Origin: Solirubrobacter sp963792915 | GTDB lineage: Bacteria; Actinomycetota; Thermoleophilia; Solirubrobacterales; Solirubrobacteraceae | DNA: 64,000 nucleotides | Reading direction: 5' to 3' | Assembly: GCA_963792915.1 (NCBI GenBank) | Contig: CAWBYD010000008.1 | Location: 906,109 to 970,108, forward strand | Shown here: one piece after another, positions 29,363 to 37,334 of the stretch | How the letters are laid out: every line of letters starts with the position of its first letter | How positions within the stretch are numbered: the first letter of the stretch is position 1 | Position numbers and translations under genes: made by a program | Notes under the pieces: model-generated | Seen by the model: the letters and a program-made list of their open reading frames with translations, nothing else | Told to the model about the DNA's origin: nothing | Database searches by the model: none

Positions 29363-30238
29363 TTATCGCACGAGGGCGGGCAGCTCCGCGCGGAAGCGGT
29401 CGAGTTCCTCGGGCGCGATCCCGTAGGTGTGCTCGGGCCCCGGGAAGCGGCGCGTGCGCACCTCCTCGGCGTAGGCCTCGACGCCGCGCAGCATCTCGGC
29501 CTTGACCGCCGCGAAGCGCTTGGCGAACTTCGGCTTGAAGCCGTCGAGGATCGTCAGCGCGTCGTGCAGCACGAGGACCTGGCCGTCGGTGCTCGCGCCC
29601 GCGCCGATCCCGATCACGGGCACGTTCATGCGCGGCATGATCGCGTCGGTGATGTCCGACGGGATCGCCTCGAAGACGATCGCGAAGCAGCCGGCCTCCT
29701 GCAGCGCCAATGCGTCGTCGAGCACCTCGCGCGCGCGCTCGGCCGTCCGGCCCTGGGCGCGGTAGCCGCCGAGCATCGTCGCCGTCTGGGGCGTGAGCCC
29801 GACGTGGCCCATCACCGGCACCCCGGCGCGGACGATCGCGCGCGCCCGCACGGCGGACGCGCCGCCGCCCTCGAGCTTGACGGCGTCGGCTCCCGCCTCC
29901 TTGACGAAGCGCTGCGCGGTCGCGATCGCGTGCGCGTCCGAGGCCTCGTAGGAGCCGAACGGCAGGTCGCCCACCAGCAGCGGCGTCTTCAGCCCGCGCC
30001 GCACCGCGCTCGTGAGCATCAGCAGCTCCTCGACGGTGATCGGCACCGTGTCCGGGTAGCCGAGCACGGTGTTGGCGGCCGAGTCGCCGACCAGCACGAT
30101 GTCGACCCCGGCCTCCTCGACGACGAGCGCGCTGGGGTAGTCATAGGCGGTGATCATCACGATCGGCTCGCCCAGCGCGCGCATCTCGCCGAGCTTGGTG
30201 AGGGTGACGGACTTGCGTTGGGCGGGTGGGGTGGACAT
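29363..30238 (-). CDS. panB: 3-methyl-2-oxobutanoate hydroxymethyltransferase
   Basis: 291 residues. First step of pantothenate synthesis: transfers a hydroxymethyl group to ketoisovalerate. Seen: MITAYDYPSALVVEEAGVD, VLVGDSAANTVLGYPDT (metal-binding Asp), GDLPFGSYEASDAHA, VKLEGGG, PVMGHVGLTPQTA, PVIGIGAGASTDGQVLVLHD. ATG at 30238 gives the normal length; the longer frame overprints panC. Downstream of panC in the same direction with a 35-bp gap. Confidence 0.97.
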   Translation of the reverse strand: MSTPPAQRKSVTLTKLGEMRALGEPIVMITAYDYPSALVVEEAGVDIVLVGDSAANTVLGYPDTVPITVEELLMLTSAVRRGLKTPLLVGDLPFGSYEASDAHAIATAQRFVKEAGADAVKLEGGGASAVRARAIVRAGVPVMGHVGLTPQTATMLGGYRAQGRTAERAREVLDDALALQEAGCFAIVFEAIPSDITDAIMPRMNVPVIGIGAGASTDGQVLVLHDALTILDGFKPKFAKRFAAVKAEMLRGVEAYAEEVRTRRFPGPEHTYGIAPEELDRFRAELPALVR

Positions 30239-30273
30239 GTGGGGCTCCAGTGGTGGGGTGGTCTCCGCCTGGG

Positions 30274-31137
30274 TCAGGTCGTAGCCACCGGGACGGGAAC
30301 GGGTTCGAGCAGGACGTTGTCGATCAGCCGGACGGGGCCGATCCGCGCCGCGATCGCGACGAGCGTGCGCGCGTCGATCGTGGCGCGCGGGGTGAAGGTC
30401 AGGGGGTCGACGATCGCGAGGTATTCGGCCTCGACGCCGTCGAGCCGGCCGAGCGCGAGCTCGCGCACGCGCCTGGCGTCGCGCTCGCCGGTGGCGACCG
30501 CCTCGCGCGCGGCGTCCAGCGCGCGCCAGAGCGCGATCGCGCGGGCCCGATCGACAGGGGAGAGCCGCCGGTTGCGGCTCGAGAGCGCGAGGCCGTCGGG
30601 CTCGCGGATCGTCGGCAGGACCTCGATCCGGGCAGGAATGTCGAGGTCGGCGACCATGCGCGTCACGACCGCCACCTGCTGCGCGTCCTTCTGCCCGAAG
30701 TACGCGACGTCGGGCCCGACGATGTTCAGGAGCTTGCAGACCACGGTGCAGACGCCGGCGAAGTGCTCCGGGCCGCGCTCTGCGCCCTCGAGGATCTCGC
30801 TCAGCCCCGCGACCTGGACCGTCGTGGAGAACCCGGGCGGGTAGATCTCCTCCACCGCCGGCGCGAACAGGACGTCGACGCCGAGGTCGGCCGCCTCGGC
30901 GGCGTCGTCTGACTCCGTGCGCGGGTAGGCCGCGAGGTCGCCGGGATCGTTGAACTGCGCCGGGTTGACGAACAGCGAGACGACGACCTCGTCCTGGTCG
31001 GCGCGCGCGGCGCGCATCAACGAGTGGTGGCCGGCGTGGAACGCGCCCATCGTCGGCACCAGCCCGACGCTGCGGCGCTCGCCGCGCGCCCTCCCGAGCC
31101 AGGCGCGCATCTCCGCGATCGTCCGGATCGTCCTCAT
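30274..31137 (-). CDS. panC: Pantothenate synthetase (pantoate-beta-alanine ligase)
   Basis: 287 residues. Nucleotidyltransferase HIGH-like motif in GLVPTMGAFHAGHHSLM, FVNPAQFNDPGDLAAYPRT, and the KMSKS-like lid preceded by AYFGQKDAQQVAVV. ATP-dependent joining of pantoate and beta-alanine. ATG at 31137 overlaps the stop of the DUF2520 gene (ATGA). With panB it forms the pantothenate cluster. Confidence 0.97.
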   Translation of the reverse strand: MRTIRTIAEMRAWLGRARGERRSVGLVPTMGAFHAGHHSLMRAARADQDEVVVSLFVNPAQFNDPGDLAAYPRTESDDAAEAADLGVDVLFAPAVEEIYPPGFSTTVQVAGLSEILEGAERGPEHFAGVCTVVCKLLNIVGPDVAYFGQKDAQQVAVVTRMVADLDIPARIEVLPTIREPDGLALSSRNRRLSPVDRARAIALWRALDAAREAVATGERDARRVRELALGRLDGVEAEYLAIVDPLTFTPRATIDARTLVAIAARIGPVRLIDNVLLEPVPVPVATT

Positions 31138-31865
31138 ACGGGTGCCGTCCTACCCGCAAGCTCGCGCGTGGCGTCGGCGAGTGCGTCCCACAGTTCGAGC
31201 AGCTCCGGGAGCCGTTCCTGGACCGCCTCGCGCTGCCGGGCGACCGTCTCCTCGTCACCGCGCGCGATCGGCCCCGTCAGTGCGTCGGCACCGAGCCGCG
31301 CCCACTGCTCCGCGGTGGCGAGCACGATCGGTGCGAGCTGGGCGCGCGTGATCCCGGTCGTGGCGGCGAGCCGCTCGGCGGCCGACTCCACCGCGACCAG
31401 GTAGTTCGCGGCGATCGTGGCGGCGGCGTGGTAGGCCACGCGGTCCTCGGGCGCGACCCGGGCGGGCGACATGCCAAGGGCGCCGGCGAGCGCGAGCGCG
31501 ACCGCCAGCGCGCGCGGCGTGCTCCCGTCGACCGCGCAGCCCGCGCCGCGCAGCACCTCGGACGTGCTGCCGGTCGGGACTGACATCAGCGGATGCAGGG
31601 AGAAGCCCTCCCGGCCGAGCGGATCGAGGCCGGTGGCGCCCGAGCAGTGGCCGACGAGCGGGCCGGGGCCGATGGCCGCCGCGGCGGCCGCGATCTGGCC
31701 GTCGGGCACGCACAGCAGCACGACCTCGACGTCGGGCAGCGGCTCGCCGCGCTTGAACGGTCCCGCGGCGCGCAGGCCCGCCGCCATCACCGTGCCGAGA
31801 CGGCCCGCGCCGACGATGGCGCAGGCGGGCAGGTCAGGGGGGCTCGGGGGGTCCAGTTCTCGCAT
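31134..31865 (-). CDS. Rossmann-fold / DUF2520 protein, panC-linked
   Basis: 243 residues. NAD(P)-binding N-terminus (CAIVGAGRLGTVMAAGLRAAG), strand-end LLCVPDGQI, VGHCSGATGLDPL, FSLHPLMSVP, then the DUF2520 helical domain with YHAAATIAANYLVAVE. Resembles pyrroline-carboxylate/ketopantoate reductase-like dehydrogenases; in actinobacteria it neighbours panC, so a reductase step in pantothenate synthesis is a reasonable guess. ATG 31865 leaves a weak ribosome site; upstream extension overprints the divergent glycosylase. Confidence 0.88.
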   Translation of the reverse strand: MRELDPPSPPDLPACAIVGAGRLGTVMAAGLRAAGPFKRGEPLPDVEVVLLCVPDGQIAAAAAAIGPGPLVGHCSGATGLDPLGREGFSLHPLMSVPTGSTSEVLRGAGCAVDGSTPRALAVALALAGALGMSPARVAPEDRVAYHAAATIAANYLVAVESAAERLAATTGITRAQLAPIVLATAEQWARLGADALTGPIARGDEETVARQREAVQERLPELLELWDALADATRELAGRTAPV

Positions 31866-31949
31866 CGAGATACCGGCTGATACTGAGGATAGTGCCGCAG
31901 CGTGCGGGATTGATGGCATTTCTGCCGGGTCCGGCGGTACCGTGCGCGC

Positions 31950-32627
31950 ATGTCCGGCGCAGCGGAACGGCGCGAGGAACTGAAGGCGGTCTGGCAGGAA
32001 GCGTCGGTGTGCACGCGCTGCCCGCAGCTCGCCGCGACTCGCACGACCGTCGTCTTCGGCTCCGGCAACGCGGACGCGGATCTGATGTTCGTGGGCGAGG
32101 CGCCGGGCGCGAACGAGGACCAGCAGGGGCTGCCGTTCGTCGGCCAGGCCGGGCGGCTGCTCGAGCAGCTGCTCGGCGAGATCGGGATCGCGCGGCGCGA
32201 CGTGTTCATCGCCAATTGCCTGAAGTGCCGGCCGCCCGGGAACCGCGACCCGCTGCCGCAGGAGATCGACTCCTGCCAGCAGTACCTGTTCCGCCAGCTC
32301 GAGCTGATCCAGCCGCGCGTCGTGTGCACGCTCGGCAACTTCTCGACCAAGCTGCTGCGCGCCGACGTGACCGGGATCACGCGCCTGCACGGCCGCGCCG
32401 AGGTGCGCCAGATCGGGCCGCGGACGGTCCGGCTGTACCCGCTCTACCACCCGGCGGCGGCGCTCTACACGCCGTCGATGCTGGCCACCCTGCGCGAGGA
32501 CTTCGGGGCCATCCCGGAACTGCTCGCCCTGCCGGCGCCGCCGCAGCCCGAGCCGGAGCCGGCCCCCGAGCCCGAACCCGAGCTGATGCTCGTCCCGCCC
32601 TCCGACGAGCAGCTCGGGCTGTTTTAG
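31950..32627 (+). CDS. Type-4 uracil-DNA glycosylase (4Fe-4S) with C-terminal clamp motif
   Basis: 225 residues. Cluster ligands begin with CTRCPQL; active-site GEAPGANEDQQGLPFVGQAG, then CLKCRPPGNRDP (further ligands), and HPAAALY with the catalytic-loop His. Removes uracil from DNA. A Pro/Glu linker (about 195-215) precedes the last residues EQLGLF, a match to the bacterial beta-clamp-binding motif QL-x-LF. The stop codon TAG (32625-32627) takes its G from the left end of the adjacent miniature element. Confidence 0.93.
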   Translation: MSGAAERREELKAVWQEASVCTRCPQLAATRTTVVFGSGNADADLMFVGEAPGANEDQQGLPFVGQAGRLLEQLLGEIGIARRDVFIANCLKCRPPGNRDPLPQEIDSCQQYLFRQLELIQPRVVCTLGNFSTKLLRADVTGITRLHGRAEVRQIGPRTVRLYPLYHPAAALYTPSMLATLREDFGAIPELLALPAPPQPEPEPAPEPEPELMLVPPSDEQLGLF

Positions 32628-32790
32628 GGGCCCGTTGAAGAATTCCGGTACGCCCGCTGCGGCACATCCGCGGCGCCTCGCGCCACCCACGCAGCTCGAA
32701 GTGCCAGAGGCACGCCTTCGCGGCGCGCGTGGCCCGAGTCATCCACGGCTGCACCACATCGGTCGGACCGACCATTCTTCAACGAACCCC
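32627..32790. mobile_element. Miniature inverted-repeat element, copy 1
   Basis: 164 bp, about 90% or more identical by eye to 46307-46469. Ends are inverted: left GGGGCCCGTTGAAGAAT, right ATTCTTCAACGAACCCC (a 4-bp GGGG/CCCC, 3 unmatched, then GTTGAAGAAT/ATTCTTCAAC). It is flanked by TA on both sides (32625-32626, 32791-32792), as for TA-targeting IS630/Tc1-type transposition. It carries no convincing gene. It exactly fills the space between two convergent genes and supplies one base of each stop codon. Confidence 0.85.
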
Positions 32791-33401
32791 TAGGCCGCCG
32801 CGGCGCGCTTGGCGGCCGCGCGCTCGTCGATGGTGATCGCGTAGCGCTCGTGGTCGCGCCACTGCCCGCCGATCAGCAGGTAGCGCGGCGAGAAGCCCTC
32901 CAGGCGGAAGCCGGCGCCGCGCGCGAGCGCGATCGACGGTGCGTTGCCCGGCTGGATGTTGGCCTCGACGCGGTGCAGGCCGAGCGGGCCGAAGCTGTGG
33001 TCGAGCACCTGCTCGAGCGCCTCGCGCATCAGGCCCTGGCCCGCGTGGCGCTCGTGGGCGTAGTAGCCGAGGTAGGCGGACTGGAACGCCCCGCGGACGA
33101 TCTGCGAGATCGTGAACACGCCGGCGATCGCGCCGGTATCGGTGCGGACCGCGAGCACGCACACGAAATCCTCCCGGCGCGAGCGGGCGTACAGCTCGTC
33201 GAACTGGTCGCCGCGCTCGGGCGGATACGTCCACGGCCGGTGCAGGCGGTGGCTCTCGCGGGCCAGCGCCAGGAACTCCGTCCGGTCCTCGCGGCTGAGC
33301 ACGCGCAGGCCCACGCGGGCCCCGGGCGGCGGCTCGGCCGGAACCATGTCCGACGGGCGCAGGAACTCACCCGGGCGGCGACGGAGGACGGGCCGTTTCA
33401 T
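32790..33401 (-). CDS. GNAT acetyltransferase, RimJ/RimL type
   Basis: 203 residues. VGLRVLSREDRTEFLALARES start of the fold, GVFTISQIVRGAFQSAYLGYY, acetyl-CoA loop HAGQGLMREALEQVL, and GLHRVEANIQPGNAPSIALARGAGF typical of RimJ-like enzymes acting on protein N-termini or aminoglycoside-like substrates. Its TAG stop (32792-32790) uses the terminal base of the miniature element; without the insertion the stop would be TAA. Divergent from the next glycosyltransferase. Confidence 0.9.
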   Translation of the reverse strand: MKRPVLRRRPGEFLRPSDMVPAEPPPGARVGLRVLSREDRTEFLALARESHRLHRPWTYPPERGDQFDELYARSRREDFVCVLAVRTDTGAIAGVFTISQIVRGAFQSAYLGYYAHERHAGQGLMREALEQVLDHSFGPLGLHRVEANIQPGNAPSIALARGAGFRLEGFSPRYLLIGGQWRDHERYAITIDERAAAKRAAAA

Positions 33402-33517
33402 CTCGAAATATCAAAGCGCAGACGCGCGCCGCGTGCACGGCTAGTACCCGTCGCGGGAATACGGTGGGCGGCCAGAACCTGGCGTGTTCGCGTGCACGGC
33501 CACTAGAGTGCGCCGCC

Positions 33518-34492
33518 ATGCGTCGCATCGCCCGGCGGCCAGCGGTCGCGATCGACGCGCGGGCGGCCGTTCGGCCGGAGCTGGGCGGCGTCGAGCGCTG
33601 GGCGCGCGAGCTGGCGGCGCGGCTGCCGGCGCTGGGTGCCTACGAGGTCGTGCGGCCGCCGCGCGCGCTCTCGCATCGCGCCGGCCACGCCTGGGAGCAG
33701 CTCGTGCTGCCGCTGCGCACGAGGCGGGCGCCGGTGCTGCTGTGCCCGGCCAATCTCGCGCCGGTCGCCGCGCGCAACACCGTCGTCGTGATCCACGACG
33801 CGGCGGCGCTGCGCCACCCCGACTGGTACTCCGGCCTCTACGCCGCGTGGCAGCGCCGCGTCCTGCCGCTGATCGCGCGCCGCGCGCTGCGCGTGATCAC
33901 GGTCAGCGAGTTCTCGCGCCGCGAGCTGCAGGACCTGCTCGGCATCGACGCCGACGTCGTCCCGGGCGGCGTCGACGCCCGCTTCCGGCCGGCGCCCCAG
34001 CGTGCGGCGCGCCCGTACGTGCTCTGCGTCGCCTCGCACACGGCGCGCAAGAACCTGGCCGCGCTGGTGCCCCTCGCGCGCGCCGGGATCGACGTCGTCG
34101 TGGCCGGCGGCCATCGCCCGCAGTTCGCCGCCGAGCGCGGCCTGGAGGGCCTGCGGATCCTCGGCCACGTCGACGACGCCGTGCTTCCCGGCCTGTACGC
34201 CGGCGCGGAGGCGTTCGTCCTGCCGTCGCGCTACGAGGGCTTCGGGCTGCCGGTGCTCGAGGCGATGGCGTCCGGCACGCCGGTCGTCGCCGCCGACGCC
34301 GCCGCGCTGCCCGAGACCTGCGGCGGCGCGGCGCGGCTCGCGCCGCCCGACGACATCGCGAGCGCCGTGCTCGACCTGCTCGGCGACGCCGCCGAGCGCG
34401 AACGGCTGCGGGCGCTCGGCCTCGCTCGCGCCGCCGAGTTCAGCTGGGACCGCACGGCCCGTGCGGTCGACGCCGTCGTCAGGCGATGCTAG
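33518..34492 (+). CDS. Glycosyltransferase family 4
   Basis: 324 residues. Two Rossmann halves; N-terminal IDARAAVRPELGGVERWARELA, C-terminal donor site YVLCVASHTARKNLAALVPL, AFVLPSRYEGFGLPVLEAMASGTPVVAAD with the E-x7-E retaining-GT motif. Transfers a nucleotide-sugar residue, probably to a surface glycan lipid intermediate. ATG 33518; an extended frame adds 18 doubtful residues. Upstream 33430-33441 and 33489-33500 carry the same 12-bp CGCGTGCACGGC. Confidence 0.93.
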   Translation: MRRIARRPAVAIDARAAVRPELGGVERWARELAARLPALGAYEVVRPPRALSHRAGHAWEQLVLPLRTRRAPVLLCPANLAPVAARNTVVVIHDAAALRHPDWYSGLYAAWQRRVLPLIARRALRVITVSEFSRRELQDLLGIDADVVPGGVDARFRPAPQRAARPYVLCVASHTARKNLAALVPLARAGIDVVVAGGHRPQFAAERGLEGLRILGHVDDAVLPGLYAGAEAFVLPSRYEGFGLPVLEAMASGTPVVAADAAALPETCGGAARLAPPDDIASAVLDLLGDAAERERLRALGLARAAEFSWDRTARAVDAVVRRC

Positions 34493-34593
34493 TGTCGCGA
34501 GTCGTAAGTTCGCACGTGCATTGCGGGATGCATCGTCGTGGCTGGCGTTCGCCGGTGGCCTGGCTCGTACCGGGCGTACTTGCGAGGTCGCCG

Positions 34594-34622
34594 GCGGGCG
34601 TCAGGCGCGGCGAGGCGCCCGC
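34594..34622. terminator. Hairpin between convergent genes
   Basis: GCGGGCG (34594-34600) pairs with CGCCCGC (34616-34622) across a 15-nt loop, in the 160-bp gap between the GT4 gene and the membrane HD-GYP-like gene. Likely terminator without T-run. Nothing else was recognised in the gap. Confidence 0.4.
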
Positions 34623-34652
34623 AAGGTGCCTGCGAACTTCCGATTCGGGACG

Positions 34653-35843
34653 CTAGGACGCCGCCATCACGCGGCGCAGCGGAGCCGGGAGCCGCAGCAG
34701 GTGCAGGCGCGGCTCGGGGGCCGGCTCCTGCGCCGAGACGCGCTCCTCGGCGACGACCGCGTGCGCGGCGCGGACGATCCGCGGGTCAAAGCGCGTGCCG
34801 GCCGCGTTGTCGAGCTCCTCCAGCGCCTCGGCGTGGCTGATCGCCGGGCCGCCGCGGGCGGTGAGCTGGCTCCAGGTGTCCGCGACGGCGATGATCCGAG
34901 ATGTCAGCGGGGTGACAGGACCGCGCAGGCCCGCCGGGCCGCCGCCGCCGTTCCACCACTCGCCGACGTGGCCGGCCTCCCACGACGCGCGGCTCGGATC
35001 GCGCAGCGTGGCGCAGGCGTAGGCGATCGGGTCGCCGACGTCGAGCCGCCGCTCGTGCGCGATCAGGCTGACGCGCGTGAGGTGGCGGCGCTCGGCGCGG
35101 CTGAGGCCGAGGTGGAGCGCCAGCGCGTGCGCGTAGCGGCGCGTCGCGGTCAGCGGGTCGAGCTGGGCGACCGGCCGCGTCCGCGCGGCGAACGTGAGCG
35201 CGGTCTGCGGCAGCACCGCGATGCCCGCGAAGGCGGCCAGCGCCAGCAGGTCCAGCGGCACCGTGAGCACGCTGGTGACGGCTCCGAGGGCCAGGACCAC
35301 CGCGGCGGCCGGCGTCGTATCGGCGAGCAGCCGCACCATCGTCGCGCGCGAGTGGCCGAGCCACAAAGTGCCGTAGACGGCCGGGCCGACGGCCCAGTTC
35401 GTCAGGTACTGCGCGGCGCCGGCCAGCAGCAGCCAGGGCAGCACGTCGGTGCCGAGGCCCGATCCCCCGAGTGCGAGGACGGTGCCGGCCGCGATCGCCT
35501 TCCAGCCGTAGGCCGCGACGTTCGCGAGGTTGCCGGCACGCAGCAGTCCCTCGCGGCGGATCGCGCCGCCGACGACGAGCGGGAAGAGGTCGACGAGGTA
35601 GGCGGGCAGGGGGCCGAGGCAGGCGAGCGCGATCAGCGCGAGCGCCATGCCGGCATCCAGGCGGATCCCCGACGGCAGCGGAACGTCGTGGAAATCGACG
35701 ATGACCGCGAGCGCCAGCAGCGTGGCGAGCAGCGCGGGATTGTTCCAATTCGACGACGGGGCGAGCCAGAGGAACGCAGGGACGAGCGCCACGGCGGCGA
35801 CGCCGTGGACGGCAAGGCTGGTCGACCTGCGGGTACTCGTCAT
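34653..35843 (-). CDS. Membrane protein with degenerate HD-GYP domain
   Basis: 396 residues. Residues 1-205 hold about six to eight membrane helices (MASE-like sensor region). Residues 220-370 align with an HD-GYP cyclic-di-GMP phosphodiesterase: YAHALALHLGLSRAERRHL, then SRIIAVADTWSQLTA and DNAAGTRFDPRIV, but the HD dyad is replaced (RVSLIAHERR) and GYP reads GGGGPAGL. Metal ligands are therefore mostly lost, so it probably binds a ligand or partner rather than hydrolysing c-di-GMP. No partner domain is fused. Confidence 0.75.
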   Translation of the reverse strand: MTSTRRSTSLAVHGVAAVALVPAFLWLAPSSNWNNPALLATLLALAVIVDFHDVPLPSGIRLDAGMALALIALACLGPLPAYLVDLFPLVVGGAIRREGLLRAGNLANVAAYGWKAIAAGTVLALGGSGLGTDVLPWLLLAGAAQYLTNWAVGPAVYGTLWLGHSRATMVRLLADTTPAAAVVLALGAVTSVLTVPLDLLALAAFAGIAVLPQTALTFAARTRPVAQLDPLTATRRYAHALALHLGLSRAERRHLTRVSLIAHERRLDVGDPIAYACATLRDPSRASWEAGHVGEWWNGGGGPAGLRGPVTPLTSRIIAVADTWSQLTARGGPAISHAEALEELDNAAGTRFDPRIVRAAHAVVAEERVSAQEPAPEPRLHLLRLPAPLRRVMAAS

Positions 35844-35944
35844 CGCCGGGCAAATGTACCTGCCCGATGCGCGGAACGGTGCTCGATCAATTGGCCAGTC
35901 GGCGATGAGGTCAGCGCTCTGTCAACAAGCGCGAATCCCGGCGG

Positions 35945-36160
35945 TTAGCACTTCAGGTTCTGCACAACGCACCCCCTTTGCGTGTCCGGATCCCTGCCTG
36001 CATCGGCCGTATTCACCGCACCCACAATGGGGTGACCACTGCATCCCGCAGCCACCACAGTCCCCCCGCTATGTCGGACGTCCTCGACCAAGGACGACAA
36101 TCCGGGAAGGTACTCAAGTCCCACCAAATCGCGAGCGCGGAAGGCCAGAATTGTGCGCAT
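35945..36160 (-). CDS. Possible 71-residue protein coupled to the MFS gene
   Basis: Not recognised; weak candidate. The ATG at 36160 shares a base with the TGA of the MFS gene (TGATG), and the frame stays open for 71 codons (MRTILAFRARDLVGLEYLPG..., ending VVQNLKC). Codon use is less GC-biased at third positions than neighbours and no strong ribosome site is visible. The surrounding 35844-36159 stretch is less GC-rich than the rest and shows nothing else I can name; if this frame is not real, it is a 316-bp gap holding the promoter of the HD-GYP-like gene. Confidence 0.3.
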   Translation of the reverse strand: MRTILAFRARDLVGLEYLPGLSSLVEDVRHSGGTVVAAGCSGHPIVGAVNTADAGRDPDTQRGCVVQNLKC

Positions 36161-37314
36161 CAGGACTTTGCGCGGGCTGCGGCGGCAGGTACCACCCCCA
36201 TGAGCGCGCACGCGGCGGCCAGCCAGAGCCCCGTCGCGCCCTCTGACATCGAGATCGCGGCACCGCCCGCGGCGGCTCCGAAAGCCAGCCCTCCGTTGTT
36301 CGCGGTCACCACCCAGGCGAATGTGCGCGTCCCCGCTCCGGCCGGCGTGAGCTGGTCGACGAGCAGGTAGAGCGTGACGAACAGTGCGCCCAGCGTCGCC
36401 CCGGCGACGAGCAGCGCCGCCGCCAGTGGCCCGGTGCGGCCGCCGGTCGCCGCCGCGGCGGCCAGCGCGGCAGCCAGCGCCAGCTCGAACGCCGCCAGCC
36501 GGCTCGCGGGCGGCAGCCGCCAGTCGCGCCGTCCGGCGAGCAGGCTGGCCGCCGCCGTCCCGATCGCGAGCGCGGACAGCAGCAGCCCCGCCCGTGCGGG
36601 CGCGGCGACGGCCGGGACGGCGACGTTCAGCGCGCCGAGCGCCGCGCCCGGGCCAAGCAGCGAGGCGATCGCCAACCACAGGGCGCACGGTAGTCGGCTT
36701 GCGGACTTTGCGTGCGTTTCTCGCGGCGCCGGACGCCGGCGCGCCAGGACGCAGCGCGCCGAGGCGACGGTGCCGGCCAGCAGCCCCGCGCCGGCGACCG
36801 AGAGCGCCAGCGCGGGATGGCCCGCGGCGACGATCAGCCCGACCAGCAGCGGTGCCACGATCAGCGCGGCCTCCTCGCCTGCGGAGTCGAGCGCGAAGAC
36901 GCGCTGCAGCTGCTCAGGCGGCAGAGCAGCGCCCCAGACGGCGCGCGTGAACGGTCCGAGCGGCGGCACCGCGGCGCCGGCCACCAGCCCGAGCGCCACC
37001 AGCGCCGGCGCGGGCGCGGCCGCCGCGAGCGCGAGCGCGACGATCGCGCCGGCGCAGACGGCCGCGAAGCCCACCAGCGCGGTGGGTCCGCGCCGGTCGA
37101 CGATCCGCCCGCGGATGGGGGCGAGCGCGCTCGTCAGCGAGAACGCGGCGACCAGCGCGCCCGCGGTCGCCGACGAGCGGGTCTGCGACGTCGCGAACAG
37201 CACGAGCCCGAGCGGCAGCATCGAGAACGCCAAGCGCCCGGCGAGCGAGGCGACCAGAAGCTGGCGCACACCGCGCTCTCTCAGGACCGCGCTGTACCCC
37301 CCGTCCGCCCGCAC
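36160..37314 (-). CDS. MFS transporter
   Basis: 384 residues, about 12 membrane helices in two bundles with a central basic loop (ARCVLARRRPAPRETHAKSASR). First-loop MFS signature appears as APIRGRIVDRRGPTALVG. Resembles drug/metabolite exporters; substrate unknown. The start is set at GTG 37314 (VRADGGYSAVLRERGVRQL), without a good Shine-Dalgarno; ATGs inside are too late for the first helix. Confidence 0.82.
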   Translation of the reverse strand: MRADGGYSAVLRERGVRQLLVASLAGRLAFSMLPLGLVLFATSQTRSSATAGALVAAFSLTSALAPIRGRIVDRRGPTALVGFAAVCAGAIVALALAAAAPAPALVALGLVAGAAVPPLGPFTRAVWGAALPPEQLQRVFALDSAGEEAALIVAPLLVGLIVAAGHPALALSVAGAGLLAGTVASARCVLARRRPAPRETHAKSASRLPCALWLAIASLLGPGAALGALNVAVPAVAAPARAGLLLSALAIGTAAASLLAGRRDWRLPPASRLAAFELALAAALAAAAATGGRTGPLAAALLVAGATLGALFVTLYLLVDQLTPAGAGTRTFAWVVTANNGGLAFGAAAGGAAISMSEGATGLWLAAACALMGVVPAAAARAKS

Positions 37315-37334
37315 CGTGCGCGAAGCGTACGGTG

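Noticed and set aside
32377..32775. Minus-strand frames running through the miniature element copies (also 46237-46461)
   Set aside because: The shared peptide merely reflects the shared DNA; frames extend into unrelated flanks and have no ribosome site.
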